From positions 62,001-126,000 of the forward strand of contig JAPFDX010000015.1 in the NCBI GenBank assembly GCA_026168605.1: DNA of 64,000 bases, in the 5' to 3' direction. The stretch is from Roseburia sp. (lineage in GTDB: Bacteria > Bacillota > Clostridia > Lachnospirales > Lachnospiraceae). Position 1 is the stretch's first letter, and the number at the start of each line of letters is the position of its first letter. The position numbers and the translations under genes were made by a program. The notes beneath the pieces are model-generated. The model did no database searches, was not told the origin of the DNA, and saw only the letters and a program-made list of their open reading frames with translations. Below are positions 1 through 8,448 of the stretch, piece by piece.

Positions 1-513
1 AATAAAGTGACGGATACCTATCTGGTGGATGATGGAGGAAACCGAGTGGAGCTGGAGGACGATAAGCTTTACCGCGTGGTTGCAGACCTTTACAGCGGGC
101 AGATGTTAAGCACGGTGACAGATATGTCCTACGGCCTGTTGTCGGTTGTGCCAAAATATGCAGACGGCACACCGATTGAGGATCTCGAGGATGTGATCAT
201 CATGGAGGGCAACAGAGAATTGAAGGCGTGGGACGCCATCGCCAGATATATGCAGTCATTCCCGGATGAGGACGGCGATGGCATCGGAAACGTTCCGCTT
301 TCTTACGGTGAAATGGAAGGCCGCAAGCAGGTGATAGACAGCAAAAATATTTTGGATCTGATGAAAAATCCGAATAAATATGCGGCAATGATCGTGGGAG
401 TCGCAGCGATTTTCATTTTAGTGGTTGTATTGCTTGTCCGGTTGGTGGTAAAATTGATAAAACGTATGAATGGAAAAGATACGGGCAAAATAAGACGGAA
501 CGGAAGAAAATGA
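1..513 (+). CDS. C-terminal part of a 5'-nucleotidase-like surface protein (5' end outside window)
   Basis: The reading frame is open from base 1, so the gene starts upstream. The visible part resembles the C-terminal domain of 5'-nucleotidase/UDP-sugar hydrolase family proteins (YRVVADLYSGQML, then VVPKYADGTPI), which hydrolyse extracellular nucleotides. It ends with a hydrophobic membrane segment (about codons 125-150) and a lysine/arginine-rich tail, which suggests anchoring to the cell membrane with the enzyme outside. The metallophosphatase domain that would confirm the function lies outside the window, so the family call rests on the tail only. Confidence 0.6.
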   Translation, partial: NKVTDTYLVDDGGNRVELEDDKLYRVVADLYSGQMLSTVTDMSYGLLSVVPKYADGTPIEDLEDVIIMEGNRELKAWDAIARYMQSFPDEDGDGIGNVPLSYGEMEGRKQVIDSKNILDLMKNPNKYAAMIVGVAAIFILVVVLLVRLVVKLIKRMNGKDTGKIRRNGRK

Positions 514-538
514 CATTTACCGGATATAGGAGTGAAGG

Positions 539-1333
539 ATGAGCGCGCAGGATAAGACAGAACAGGTTTTGCGGGACATTCATATTTTGCTTTCAAAAAG
601 CGAGGCATATGATGGGACGGGCAGCCGCGTGATCGTAGATAAAAAAGAAATATTGCTGCTTTTACAGCGCCTGAATGTCAGTATTTATGAGATGATGGAT
701 GAACGCGGACTGACAGAGCAGAAGCGTGACGCGGCGGAGCGGGAGTTCCGCCGCAAGGGAGAGGGCATCATTGCGGATGCAAACCATACGGCAGAGGACG
801 TCTATGCCGGGGCGGTGCTCTATACCGATGAGGCGCTGCGCCATGTGCAGGATATCATGCAGGAGGCGGCGGATTCCGTGAAGCTGGCATATGAGAAGAT
901 GAATGCGAAGCTTCAGAAGGAAAAGGCGGCGGTCTCCCGTGACCAGCTTGAACTTAGGCGGCATCTTGAGGATCTGCATGACACGGATAAGTATTTAAAG
1001 CTTATTGAGGAGCGCAACCGGAAGATGGAGAAGGAGAGGGCGAAAGAGAAGGCGGGGGGAGAAGAGCCGCCTGCTTTTACCGCTCCAAAGCCGGAGATCA
1101 AGATCAACCGGGAATATTTTGAGATGGCAGGTCTGGCGCTTCCGGAGGAGTCTGGGGATGAGCAGCCGGAGGAGAAGCTGGAGCCGGTTGCCGCGGAGGT
1201 CAGGGTAAATCTTGACTCGGAGTATTTTAAATGGAAAGAAGGAGAGGAAGGCAAAGACACAGGCGAGGAAGGGAAATCCGGAAAGCCGGAGCGGTCGTCT
1301 TTTTTCGGTAAATTTTTGAAGGGTGAGAAGTAG
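539..1333 (+). CDS. Conserved coiled-coil protein, function unknown
   Basis: 264 residues with an ATG preceded by AGGAGTGAAGG-like Shine-Dalgarno sequence, 25 bp after the 5'-nucleotidase-like gene. Residues about 35-175 are highly charged and predicted by eye to be a long helix/coiled coil; the rest is acidic and low in complexity, rich in Glu and Pro. There is no signal peptide or membrane segment, so it is probably cytoplasmic. The overall shape recalls DivIVA-like or ATPase-stalk-like helical proteins, but I see no family motif and assign no function. It probably shares a transcript with its two neighbours. Confidence 0.6.
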   Translation: MSAQDKTEQVLRDIHILLSKSEAYDGTGSRVIVDKKEILLLLQRLNVSIYEMMDERGLTEQKRDAAEREFRRKGEGIIADANHTAEDVYAGAVLYTDEALRHVQDIMQEAADSVKLAYEKMNAKLQKEKAAVSRDQLELRRHLEDLHDTDKYLKLIEERNRKMEKERAKEKAGGEEPPAFTAPKPEIKINREYFEMAGLALPEESGDEQPEEKLEPVAAEVRVNLDSEYFKWKEGEEGKDTGEEGKSGKPERSSFFGKFLKGEK

Positions 1334-1343
1334 GGGGAAAATC

Positions 1344-1661
1344 ATGCAGGAAGAAAAAATAAGATGGTTTCACGACATGACGTGGGATGAAAAGGAATCT
1401 TATATTTTTAATATGATCGCATGGCCGGTGTTTATACTGATATATGGATACCCGCTTTTTCCCGCAGAACCCAGCATTTTTTGGACGTATGTGATCGTAG
1501 ATCTTCTGATCACTTTCTTTGTTCGGGCAAACAAGAGAAAATGGATTGTTGAGCAACGTATAGAGGAAGAGGAGAGACGTTCCGGCAGAACGGAGCAGAG
1601 GATCTGCAAGCTTTTGGAGGAGCTTCAGGAGCAGGAAGAAATGAGAGATAACTATGTTTGA
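1344..1661 (+). CDS. Small membrane protein with charged coiled-coil tail, unknown
   Basis: 105 residues. I chose the ATG at 1344 because AGGGGG lies just upstream; an in-frame ATG at 1323 would overlap the preceding gene. Two hydrophobic segments (about residues 22-38 and 45-62) are followed by a basic and glutamate-rich helix to the C terminus, so it probably sits in the membrane with a cytoplasmic tail. Ten bases separate it from the upstream coiled-coil gene, which suggests joint expression. Function not recognised. Confidence 0.55.
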   Translation: MQEEKIRWFHDMTWDEKESYIFNMIAWPVFILIYGYPLFPAEPSIFWTYVIVDLLITFFVRANKRKWIVEQRIEEEERRSGRTEQRICKLLEELQEQEEMRDNYV

Positions 1662-1670
1662 AGAAAAAGA

Positions 1671-1699
1671 TTGTAAAGACAAAAATATATTGTTATAAT
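1671..1699 (+). promoter_or_regulatory. SigA-type promoter of the holin-like toxin
   Basis: TTGTAA, 17 bp, TATAAT. The predicted start at about 1706 puts the GGGAAACC arm of the long inverted repeat at the very 5' end of the toxin mRNA. Confidence 0.75.
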
Positions 1700-1707
1700 A
1701 AAGTTTA

Positions 1708-1958
1708 GGGAAACCAGAGCGAGGCGGCTTGCCCTCCTTCGGAGGGTTCACCCTCCAGACGAAAGAAAGGAGGGGTGACAATGGTTACATATTCTGATTT
1801 GATTCAGTTTTGTATATTCGTTGTGTCCCTCATAAGTCTGATTCGTCAGATATATGAGGATAAAAGAAAATAGCCGCCAACTACGCCCAATAGTTGACGG
1901 CTGACCTCGCAAGAGGTTGGTAAATTAACATTCAGGGTAAGCCGCTTCTTGGTTTCCC
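1708..1958 (+). repeat. Long-range inverted repeat enclosing the type I toxin gene
   Basis: Arms at 1708-1734 and 1934-1958 are imperfectly complementary (GGGAAACC...GGCTT.CCCT against AGGGTAAGCC...GGTTTCCC). In the toxin mRNA the 5' and 3' ends would pair, as is known for hok, fst and related type I toxin mRNAs. Inside, CCCTCC at 1732 and 1751 can pair with the GGAGGGG ribosome binding site at 1768-1775. Confidence 0.7.
1781..1873 (+). CDS. Putative holin-like toxin peptide of a type I toxin-antitoxin system
   Basis: 30 residues beginning MVTYSDLIQF: a short polar N terminus, one hydrophobic membrane segment (about residues 7-21) and a charged tail ending EDKRK. This is the layout of the putative holin-like toxin/TxpA-BsrG-type peptides, which depolarise the cell's own membrane. 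AAAGGAGGGGTG precedes the ATG. Flanking evidence is strong: a forward promoter, 5'/3' complementarity in the mRNA, a possibly sequestered ribosome binding site, and an antisense RNA that overlaps the stop codon. A second peptide with the same N terminus is encoded at 60203-60289. Toxicity is inferred. Confidence 0.75.
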   Translation: MVTYSDLIQFCIFVVSLISLIRQIYEDKRK

Positions 1959-1963
1959 TTTGT
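1860..1963 (-). ncRNA. Antisense RNA antitoxin for the holin-like toxin
   Basis: A minus-strand promoter at 1970-1998 would start an RNA near 1963. It runs across the 3' untranslated region of the toxin mRNA and ends at an 11-bp stem (1872-1882 with 1892-1902) followed on the minus strand by TATTTTCTTTT, a good intrinsic terminator. The RNA of about 100 nt is fully complementary to the toxin mRNA's 3' part, including its stop codon. Boundaries are predicted, not measured. Confidence 0.7.
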
Positions 1964-1969
1964 AATTTC

Positions 1970-1998
1970 ACTATAACACATCTGAATTTCTTTTTCAA
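1970..1998 (-). promoter_or_regulatory. SigA-type promoter of the antisense RNA
   Basis: Read on the minus strand: TTGAAA (1998-1993), 17 bp, TATAGT (1975-1970). It points towards the toxin gene and fires into its 3' region. Confidence 0.7.
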
Positions 1999-2114
1999 CC
2001 CCGGAAACGACCATAAATCTTAATGAAAGTTTAAGAAATCCCGTCTACTACAATTTATATTTTATTGATAAAATGAGTAAAAACACCATGCAGAAAGGGA
2101 TAGGAGGAGACGCG

Positions 2115-2813
2115 ATGACAGCACAGACAATTCTGGTATGTGATGACGACAGAGAAATCGTAGAGGCGATAGATATTTATTTACAGCAGGAGGGCTATCG
2201 GGTGTTAAAGGCATACGACGGGGAGGAAGCTCTGGAGATGCTAAAGGACAACGAGGTGCACCTTCTTGTTATGGATGTGATGATGCCGCGTCTGGATGGC
2301 ATCCGCGCGACACTAAAGATTCGGGAGCAGAGCAGTATTCCGATCATTATCCTTTCGGCAAAGACGGAGGATTCGGACAAGATCCTGGGGCTGAATATCG
2401 GGGCGGACGACTATGTGGAGAAACCATTTAATCCGCTGGAGCTGGTGGCGCGTGTGAAGTCGCAGCTTCGCCGCTATACGCAGCTTGGCAATGCCATGGA
2501 TGCGGGCGGAGAGGTTTACACCGTTGGCGGTCTGTCTATCAACGACGATTTAAAAGAGGTGACTGTGGACGGCGAGGTTGTGAAGATGACACCGATCGAA
2601 TACAACATCCTGCTGCTTCTGGTGAAGAATCAGGGTAAGGTTTTTTCCATCAACCAGATCTATGAGAATATCTGGAATGAGGACGCGATCGGCGCCGACA
2701 ATACGGTGGCAGTCCATATCCGCCATATCCGTGAGAAGATAGAGATCAATCCCAAGGAGCCGCGCTATCTGAAGGTGGTCTGGGGCGTTGGATACAAGAT
2801 AGATAAAAGCTAG
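2115..2813 (+). CDS. OmpR/PhoB-family response regulator
   Basis: 232 residues from the ATG at 2115, which has AGGAGGAGA upstream; an in-frame ATG at 2073 lacks one. The receiver domain (1-120) has the acidic pair D10-D12, phospho-acceptor D54 in VMDVMMPRLDG and the conserved Lys in EKPF. The C-terminal half is a winged-helix DNA-binding domain ending in the typical VVWGVGYKID. It lies 8 bp before the sensor kinase gene, with which it surely forms a pair. The signal is unknown. Confidence 0.93.
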   Translation: MTAQTILVCDDDREIVEAIDIYLQQEGYRVLKAYDGEEALEMLKDNEVHLLVMDVMMPRLDGIRATLKIREQSSIPIIILSAKTEDSDKILGLNIGADDYVEKPFNPLELVARVKSQLRRYTQLGNAMDAGGEVYTVGGLSINDDLKEVTVDGEVVKMTPIEYNILLLLVKNQGKVFSINQIYENIWNEDAIGADNTVAVHIRHIREKIEINPKEPRYLKVVWGVGYKIDKS

Positions 2814-2821
2814 GAGTTTTC

Positions 2822-4837
2822 ATGGAAAATAAATCTTACAGCTATGGAATGAAAATCACGGGTGTGCTGCTTCATTCATTTTTTACAGTGATAATGACGG
2901 TGAGCATATTTCTGCTCGTGGCGCTGATCGACAAAAATATTCTCCAACTGGCGGACATCGGGACGGAGGAATTTTTAAATTCCGGTTACTATCTGTCATG
3001 TATGGAGCAAAAGTGCAGCGATCTGAGCGAGTATATGCTGCTGACACAGCGGGGCGAATTTCGCAGCTCGGAGGAGGAGAAGCGATATCTGCGCTACAAC
3101 AATGAGTTTCAGCAGGAAAATACCAACTTTTGTTACTGGTACAAGGCAGGAGGTGTCTGGTATACCAACCAGCCGGACACTGAGGAGGGACAGGTCTTCG
3201 ACACGCAGACGATCCTGATGGAAGCCAAGACAATGGGTGACTATCTGCTCTATGACATGGAGAATAAGGAATTTGGCACGGATATCCACGGGCTGGAAAA
3301 TTACTTTTTTGACGGCTATAACAGTAAGATGTACTGGCCGCTTGAGGATGTCGTACTGGTGATCGGCGTGGATACGCAGTTGTCCGCCAAGGACGATCTG
3401 TATGAGGCGAATCTGGAATATACGAGACTGCATCCGTGGATCAAGGTCAGTCTCGCAGGTGCGATCATCGGCATGATCGGATGGCTTGTCAGCCTTGTGT
3501 ATCTGACACTGGCTGCCGGACGCCGCGAGGACTCGGAGGAGATCAGCTTAAGCTTTGTCGACCGGATCAAGACGGAGATTCTGATCGCAGTTTTTGTGCT
3601 GATCGCGAGTGAACTTTTGTACGTGGTGGCAAAGGTCGCGAACCAGAAATGGGATGTATCAGGACTTCTCGTTGCGTCGGGAAGCGTCAGCTTTTTGATC
3701 GACGCTGTTTTTCTGATTTTCTATCTGAGCATGGTGCGCCGCCTCAAGGCGGAGGTGATGTGGAAAAACAGTCTGGTGTGCTGGCTCGGCAGGGGACTGG
3801 AAAAGACATTCCGTGAGCGCTCCGTGACGGTGCGTGTGCTGATCACATTTTCGGTGCATCTCGTGGTCTGCTTTGTGCTGGCGCTGGGCGCGTTCCACTA
3901 TAAAAGCATTGGGGCTATGCTGCTGCTAGCTGCATTCTGTGGTATGGAGGCATACCTGATGCTGCGCAAAGCGGTGGAGCACTACCGTATTCTCGAGGGC
4001 GTGGAGGAGATCGCCGACGGTGACTTAAATTCCAAGATCGATGTGGATGATCTGCACGGAGAGGACAGAAAGCTGGCGGAGGCGATCAACAATATCGGCG
4101 CCGGACTTTTGCACGCGGTGGATGACAACACAAAAAATGAGCGCATGAAGGCGGATCTGATCACCAATGTTTCGCACGATATCAAGACGCCCCTGACTTC
4201 GATCATCAATTATGTGAATCTGATCAAAATAGAGGACATTGAAAACGAGCGTGTCAAAAACTATGTGCGGATTCTGGATGAGAAGTCACAGCGTCTGAAG
4301 CAGTTGACGGAGGATCTGGTGGAAGCGTCGAAGGTGAGTTCCGGCAATGTGAAACTGGATATGCAGCAGATCGATATTGTGGAACTGGTATGCCAGACCG
4401 GCGGTGAGTTCAATGAAAAATTTGAGACCAAGGAGCTGACGATCGTGACGAAGCTGCCGAAGCAGGCGGTCTATATCTGGTCGGACGGCAGGCATCTCTA
4501 CCGTGTGATTGAAAATCTGTATAATAATGTTGCAAAATACGCCCTGGAGAAAACGAGGGTTTATGTTGAGGTCAGTCAGCAGGAGGATCAGGCTGTCTTT
4601 TCCATTAAAAATGTGTCGGAGCGTTCGCTTGCAATGGAAAACAGCAGTGTGGACGATCTGACGGAGCGTTTTATCCGGGGGGATTCCTCGCGCACGACAG
4701 AGGGTAGCGGTCTCGGACTTTCGATCGCGAAAAATCTGACGAATCTGATGGGCGGCAGCCTCGAGATCACTGTGGACGGCGATCTGTTCCGTGCGACCAT
4801 CCGTTTCCCGCTGTATCGGGTAGAATTGGAACGATGA
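2822..4837 (+). CDS. Membrane sensor histidine kinase
   Basis: 671 residues. A first membrane helix (about 14-36) is followed by an extracellular region of about 165 residues and then a block of further membrane segments (about 205-230, 250-270, 280-300, 340-385). A HAMP-like linker (ADGDLNSKIDVDD) leads to the HisKA domain with H452 in NVSHDIKTPL, and then an HATPase domain with N-box NLYNNVAKYA and GSGLGLSIAKN. The polytopic sensor is larger than in standard EnvZ-type kinases. It partners the response regulator immediately upstream; ligand unknown. Confidence 0.92.
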   Translation: MENKSYSYGMKITGVLLHSFFTVIMTVSIFLLVALIDKNILQLADIGTEEFLNSGYYLSCMEQKCSDLSEYMLLTQRGEFRSSEEEKRYLRYNNEFQQENTNFCYWYKAGGVWYTNQPDTEEGQVFDTQTILMEAKTMGDYLLYDMENKEFGTDIHGLENYFFDGYNSKMYWPLEDVVLVIGVDTQLSAKDDLYEANLEYTRLHPWIKVSLAGAIIGMIGWLVSLVYLTLAAGRREDSEEISLSFVDRIKTEILIAVFVLIASELLYVVAKVANQKWDVSGLLVASGSVSFLIDAVFLIFYLSMVRRLKAEVMWKNSLVCWLGRGLEKTFRERSVTVRVLITFSVHLVVCFVLALGAFHYKSIGAMLLLAAFCGMEAYLMLRKAVEHYRILEGVEEIADGDLNSKIDVDDLHGEDRKLAEAINNIGAGLLHAVDDNTKNERMKADLITNVSHDIKTPLTSIINYVNLIKIEDIENERVKNYVRILDEKSQRLKQLTEDLVEASKVSSGNVKLDMQQIDIVELVCQTGGEFNEKFETKELTIVTKLPKQAVYIWSDGRHLYRVIENLYNNVAKYALEKTRVYVEVSQQEDQAVFSIKNVSERSLAMENSSVDDLTERFIRGDSSRTTEGSGLGLSIAKNLTNLMGGSLEITVDGDLFRATIRFPLYRVELER

Positions 4838-4930
4838 TTTAAAATGGTAATATTTTAACGTGTAAAAGTCTTGATTTTTGAAAGAAGTTGTTGCAAAATG
4901 GGTATATCAAAAAGTGAGGAGGAACGCTTT

Positions 4931-7234
4931 ATGAAGTTATACGACAGCGGTGTGTATCTGATAGATGGCAGCAGGTTGGTGGCAGATACGAAGGATGCGC
5001 CGGCAGAAGTAAAGAGTTTGACCGGAACAGAGGTGACAAGAGAGCAGGCAGCGGAGCAGACGATCGCCTACGGCATTTTAAAGGAACACAATATCTCCGG
5101 CAATATGGAGAAATTGCAGATTAAGTTTGACAAGCTGACGTCGCATGACATCACGTTTGTCGGCATTATCCAGACAGCGCGCGCGTCGGGTCTGGAGCGT
5201 TTTCCGATTCCGTATGTGCTGACGAACTGCCACAACAGTCTCTGTGCGGTGGGCGGCACGATCAATGAGGATGACCATATGTTTGGACTGACCTGCGCGA
5301 AGCGCTACGGTGGTATCTATGTGCCACCCCATCAGGCGGTGATCCACCAGTTTGCGCGTGAGATGTTAGCAGGCGGCGGCAGGATGATCCTCGGCTCTGA
5401 TTCCCATACGAGATACGGTGCGCTCGGCACGATGGCAGTTGGAGAGGGCGGTCCCGAGCTGGTAAAGCAGCTTCTTTCCAGAACCTATGATATTGATATG
5501 CCGGATGTGGTCGGCGTCTATCTGACCGGAACACCGCAAAAGGGCGTTGGACCGCAGGACGTGGCGCTTGCGATCATCGGCGAGGTGTTTGACCGTGGTT
5601 ATGTGAAGAATAAAGTCATGGAGTTCGTCGGACCGGGCGTTTCCAATCTGAGCGTGGATTTCCGTATTGGCGTGGACGTGATGACAACGGAGACAACCTG
5701 TCTCTCCTCCATCTGGAGAACGGACGATGCTGTGAGGGAGTTTTATGAGATTCACGGCAGGGCAGAGGATTACAGAGAATTAAATCCGGGCAGGGTGGCT
5801 TACTATAACGGCATGATCGAGATTGACCTGGACGAGATCAAGCCGATGATCGCGATGCCGTTCCACCCGAGCAATACCTATACGATCGAGGAACTGAATC
5901 GTAATCTGATGGATATTCTGGATGACTGTGAGAAACGCGCAAAGGTCAGCTTTGACGGTGCGGTGGAGCTTGATCTAAAGAGCAAGGTCAGAAATGGCAG
6001 ACTTTATGTGGATCAGGGAATCATTGCGGGCTGCGCGGGCGGCGGGTTTGAAAACATCTGTGATGCGGCGGATATTCTAAAGGGCGCGTCGATCGGACCG
6101 GATGAGTTCTCTCTGAGTGTTTACCCGGCGAGCACGCCGATCTACATGGAACTCGTGAAAAACGGCGCGGTGGCAACATTGATGCAGACGGGAGCGATCG
6201 TCAAGACCGCGTTCTGCGGACCGTGCTTCGGTGCGGGCGACACCCCGGCAAACAATGCATTTTCGATCCGCCACTCCACGAGAAACTTCCCGAACCGCGA
6301 GGGCTCTAAGGTGCAGAATGGCCAGGTGGCTTCCGTGGCGCTGATGGATGCGCGTTCCATTGCCGCAACCGCAGCAAATAAGGGGTATCTGACAGCCGCG
6401 ACCGACGTGGATGCAGTATATACAAAGCCAAAATATTTCTTTGACAAGACGATTTATGAGAACCGCGTATTTGACAGCAGGGGTGTGGCGGACGAGTCTG
6501 TGGAGATACAGCTTGGGCCAAACATCAAGGACTGGCCGGCGATGAGCGCGCTGCCGGAGAATCTGGTGCTCAAGGTTGTCTCCGAGATCCACGATCCGGT
6601 GACGACGACCGACGAGCTGATCCCGTCCGGTGAGACGTCCTCCTTCCGATCCAATCCGCTTGGACTGGCAGAGTTTGCGCTTTCCAGAAAAGATCCGCTC
6701 TATGTGGGGCGCGCGAAGGAGATCCAGAAGGCGCAGAAGGCGCTTGAAGCGGGAAGCTGCCCGGTGGAAGCGTATGAGGAATTAAGACCGGTTATGGAAG
6801 CCATCGGCAGGGCATTTCCGGACAAGCAGTTTGGAGAGGGGCAAAAGCCGGGGACACTCGGATTCGGAAGCACGATTTTTGCGGTAAAGCCGGGAGACGG
6901 CTCGGCGCGCGAGCAGGCGGCGTCCTGCCAGAAAGTGCTCGGCGGCTGGGCGAACATCGCCAACGAGTATGCGACGAAGCGTTACCGTTCGAATCTGATC
7001 AACTGGGGTATGCTGCCGTTTATCATCCCGGAGGGCGAGTTGCCGTTCCACAATCTCGACTATCTTTTCCTGCCGGATATCCGTAAGGCGGTGGAGGAGA
7101 AGCGCAGCGAGATTACTGCATATGTGGTGGATGGCGCTAAGCTGCGGCAGTTCTCACTAAAACTCGGCGCAATGACGGACGATGAGCGCGAGATTATTTT
7201 AAAGGGCTGCCTGATCAATTATTATAGGGCATAA
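4931..7234 (+). CDS. Aconitase-family hydratase
   Basis: 767 residues from the ATG at 4931, which follows GAGGAGG. Aconitase landmarks are in order: [12 protein letters not shown] near residue 155-165, candidate 4Fe-4S ligands in GCAGG and CGPCFG, the arginine-rich segment around [12 protein letters not shown], and the swivel-domain GSARE near residue 655. The family isomerises citrate/isocitrate or related hydroxy acids by dehydration and rehydration. Similarity in shape to the uncharacterised hydratase YbhJ means the substrate need not be citrate. Monocistronic, closed by a terminator at 7243. Confidence 0.85.
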   Translation: MKLYDSGVYLIDGSRLVADTKDAPAEVKSLTGTEVTREQAAEQTIAYGILKEHNISGNMEKLQIKFDKLTSHDITFVGIIQTARASGLERFPIPYVLTNCHNSLCAVGGTINEDDHMFGLTCAKRYGGIYVPPHQAVIHQFAREMLAGGGRMILGSDSHTRYGALGTMAVGEGGPELVKQLLSRTYDIDMPDVVGVYLTGTPQKGVGPQDVALAIIGEVFDRGYVKNKVMEFVGPGVSNLSVDFRIGVDVMTTETTCLSSIWRTDDAVREFYEIHGRAEDYRELNPGRVAYYNGMIEIDLDEIKPMIAMPFHPSNTYTIEELNRNLMDILDDCEKRAKVSFDGAVELDLKSKVRNGRLYVDQGIIAGCAGGGFENICDAADILKGASIGPDEFSLSVYPASTPIYMELVKNGAVATLMQTGAIVKTAFCGPCFGAGDTPANNAFSIRHSTRNFPNREGSKVQNGQVASVALMDARSIAATAANKGYLTAATDVDAVYTKPKYFFDKTIYENRVFDSRGVADESVEIQLGPNIKDWPAMSALPENLVLKVVSEIHDPVTTTDELIPSGETSSFRSNPLGLAEFALSRKDPLYVGRAKEIQKAQKALEAGSCPVEAYEELRPVMEAIGRAFPDKQFGEGQKPGTLGFGSTIFAVKPGDGSAREQAASCQKVLGGWANIANEYATKRYRSNLINWGMLPFIIPEGELPFHNLDYLFLPDIRKAVEEKRSEITAYVVDGAKLRQFSLKLGAMTDDEREIILKGCLINYYRA

Positions 7235-7242
7235 TTACCATA

Positions 7243-7298
7243 GAAAAGAGAAAAGTGGGTTTTGAGTTTGTCAAAACTAACTTTTCTCTTTTTTGTTG
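7243..7298 (+). terminator. Intrinsic terminator after the hydratase gene
   Basis: Outer stem AGAGAAAAGT (7247-7256) with ACTTTTCTCT (7280-7289), an inner TTTTGA/TCAAAA stem, then a run of six T. Confidence 0.8.
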
Positions 7299-7380
7299 TT
7301 TTAACAACGGAATTTTATGGAAAAAATGGGTACACTAAGACTATAACGAAATCAGAATGGAAAGAGAGGATATATAAATT

Positions 7381-8325
7381 ATGATGAATGCAAGAAAAGT
7401 AGCGGTGATCGGATGTGGATTTGTGGGGGCGTCGATCGCGTTCAGCCTGATGCAGAAGGGAATTTTTTCAGAGATGGTGTTAATTGACGCAAACCATGCA
7501 AAGGCGGAAGGTGAGGCGATGGATCTAAGCCACGGGCTTCCCTATACGGCGTCCATGGATATTTATGCGGGTGACTACAAGGATGTGGCGGACTGCGCCC
7601 TGATCATTATCACAGCAGGAGCCAATCAGAAGCCGGGCGAGACAAGGCTGGATCTGATCGAGAAGAATGTAGGGATCTTAAAATCCATCATTCCGCAGAT
7701 CACGGCGACTTCCTTTGAGGGAATCCTCATGATGGTAGCGAATCCGGTGGATGTGCTGACCTATGCGGCGCAGCGCATTTCCGGTTATCCGGTGGAGCGG
7801 GTGTTTGGGTCGGGAACCGTTCTTGACACCGCGCGTCTGAAACATCTGCTTGGGCGCCATCTGGATGTGGACAGCCGCAGTGTGCACGCGGTCATCATTG
7901 GCGAGCACGGAGACAGCGAGCTTCCGGTGTGGAGCGGCGCGAATATTTCGGGGATCGAACTCAATCATTTCTGTGAGCTGCGCGGGCATTACAGCCATGA
8001 GGATTCCATGAAGCGCATCTATGAGGATGTGCGGGACAGCGCGTACCAGATCATTGAGCGAAAGGGCGCGACCTATTACGGCATTGCGATGGCGGTTGCG
8101 CGTATTGCGGAGAGCATTGTAAAGGATGAGCAGGCGGTACTTCCGGTTTCCGTGGAGCTGCGGGGCGAATACGGATTGGACGGACTGGCGCTCAGCATCC
8201 CGTCCGTTATCGGAAAGAATGGAATCGAGAAGGTGCTTGAGATCCCGCTGAGTGCGGAGGAGAGTGAGAAGCTCCAGGCTTCGGCGGCGCAGTTGAAGGA
8301 GGTTATAGATTCGTTAAAATTATAA
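7381..8325 (+). CDS. ldh: L-lactate dehydrogenase
   Basis: 314 residues. The Rossmann motif GCGFVGASIA lies at 11-20. The substrate loop reads GANQKPGETR, where Gln at the specificity position favours lactate dehydrogenase over malate dehydrogenase, and the catalytic His176 sits in GEHGDSELP. The enzyme reduces pyruvate to lactate with NADH in fermentation. GAGAGG lies ahead of the ATG; the doubled ATG ATG leaves the start ambiguous by one codon. It stands alone between a terminator and the promoter of the next gene. Confidence 0.92.
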   Translation: MMNARKVAVIGCGFVGASIAFSLMQKGIFSEMVLIDANHAKAEGEAMDLSHGLPYTASMDIYAGDYKDVADCALIIITAGANQKPGETRLDLIEKNVGILKSIIPQITATSFEGILMMVANPVDVLTYAAQRISGYPVERVFGSGTVLDTARLKHLLGRHLDVDSRSVHAVIIGEHGDSELPVWSGANISGIELNHFCELRGHYSHEDSMKRIYEDVRDSAYQIIERKGATYYGIAMAVARIAESIVKDEQAVLPVSVELRGEYGLDGLALSIPSVIGKNGIEKVLEIPLSAEESEKLQASAAQLKEVIDSLKL

Positions 8326-8342
8326 AATAAAGACTCTTCCGA

Positions 8343-8370
8343 TTGAAAAAAATACGGTATCGGTTATAAT
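8343..8370 (+). promoter_or_regulatory. SigA-type promoter upstream of the AI-2E family gene
   Basis: TTGAAA, 16 bp, TATAAT. It lies between ldh and the hairpin at 8384. Confidence 0.6.
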
Positions 8371-8383
8371 GGACGTAGAGGAG

Positions 8384-8415
8384 ATGTCAGGCGGCGCGAA
8401 AGCGGCGTCTGACAT
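8384..8415 (+). other. GC-rich hairpin in the leader of the AI-2E family gene
   Basis: Stem of 14 with one mismatch and one G-U (ATGTCAGGCGGCGC / GCGGCGTCTGACAT) and a GAAA tetraloop. No T run follows closely. It lies downstream of the promoter at 8343, so it would be in the 5' leader; it could also stop ldh read-through. Confidence 0.55.
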
Positions 8416-8448
8416 TGTCGTTATTATAAGAGAAAGAGGAAGAACAGA

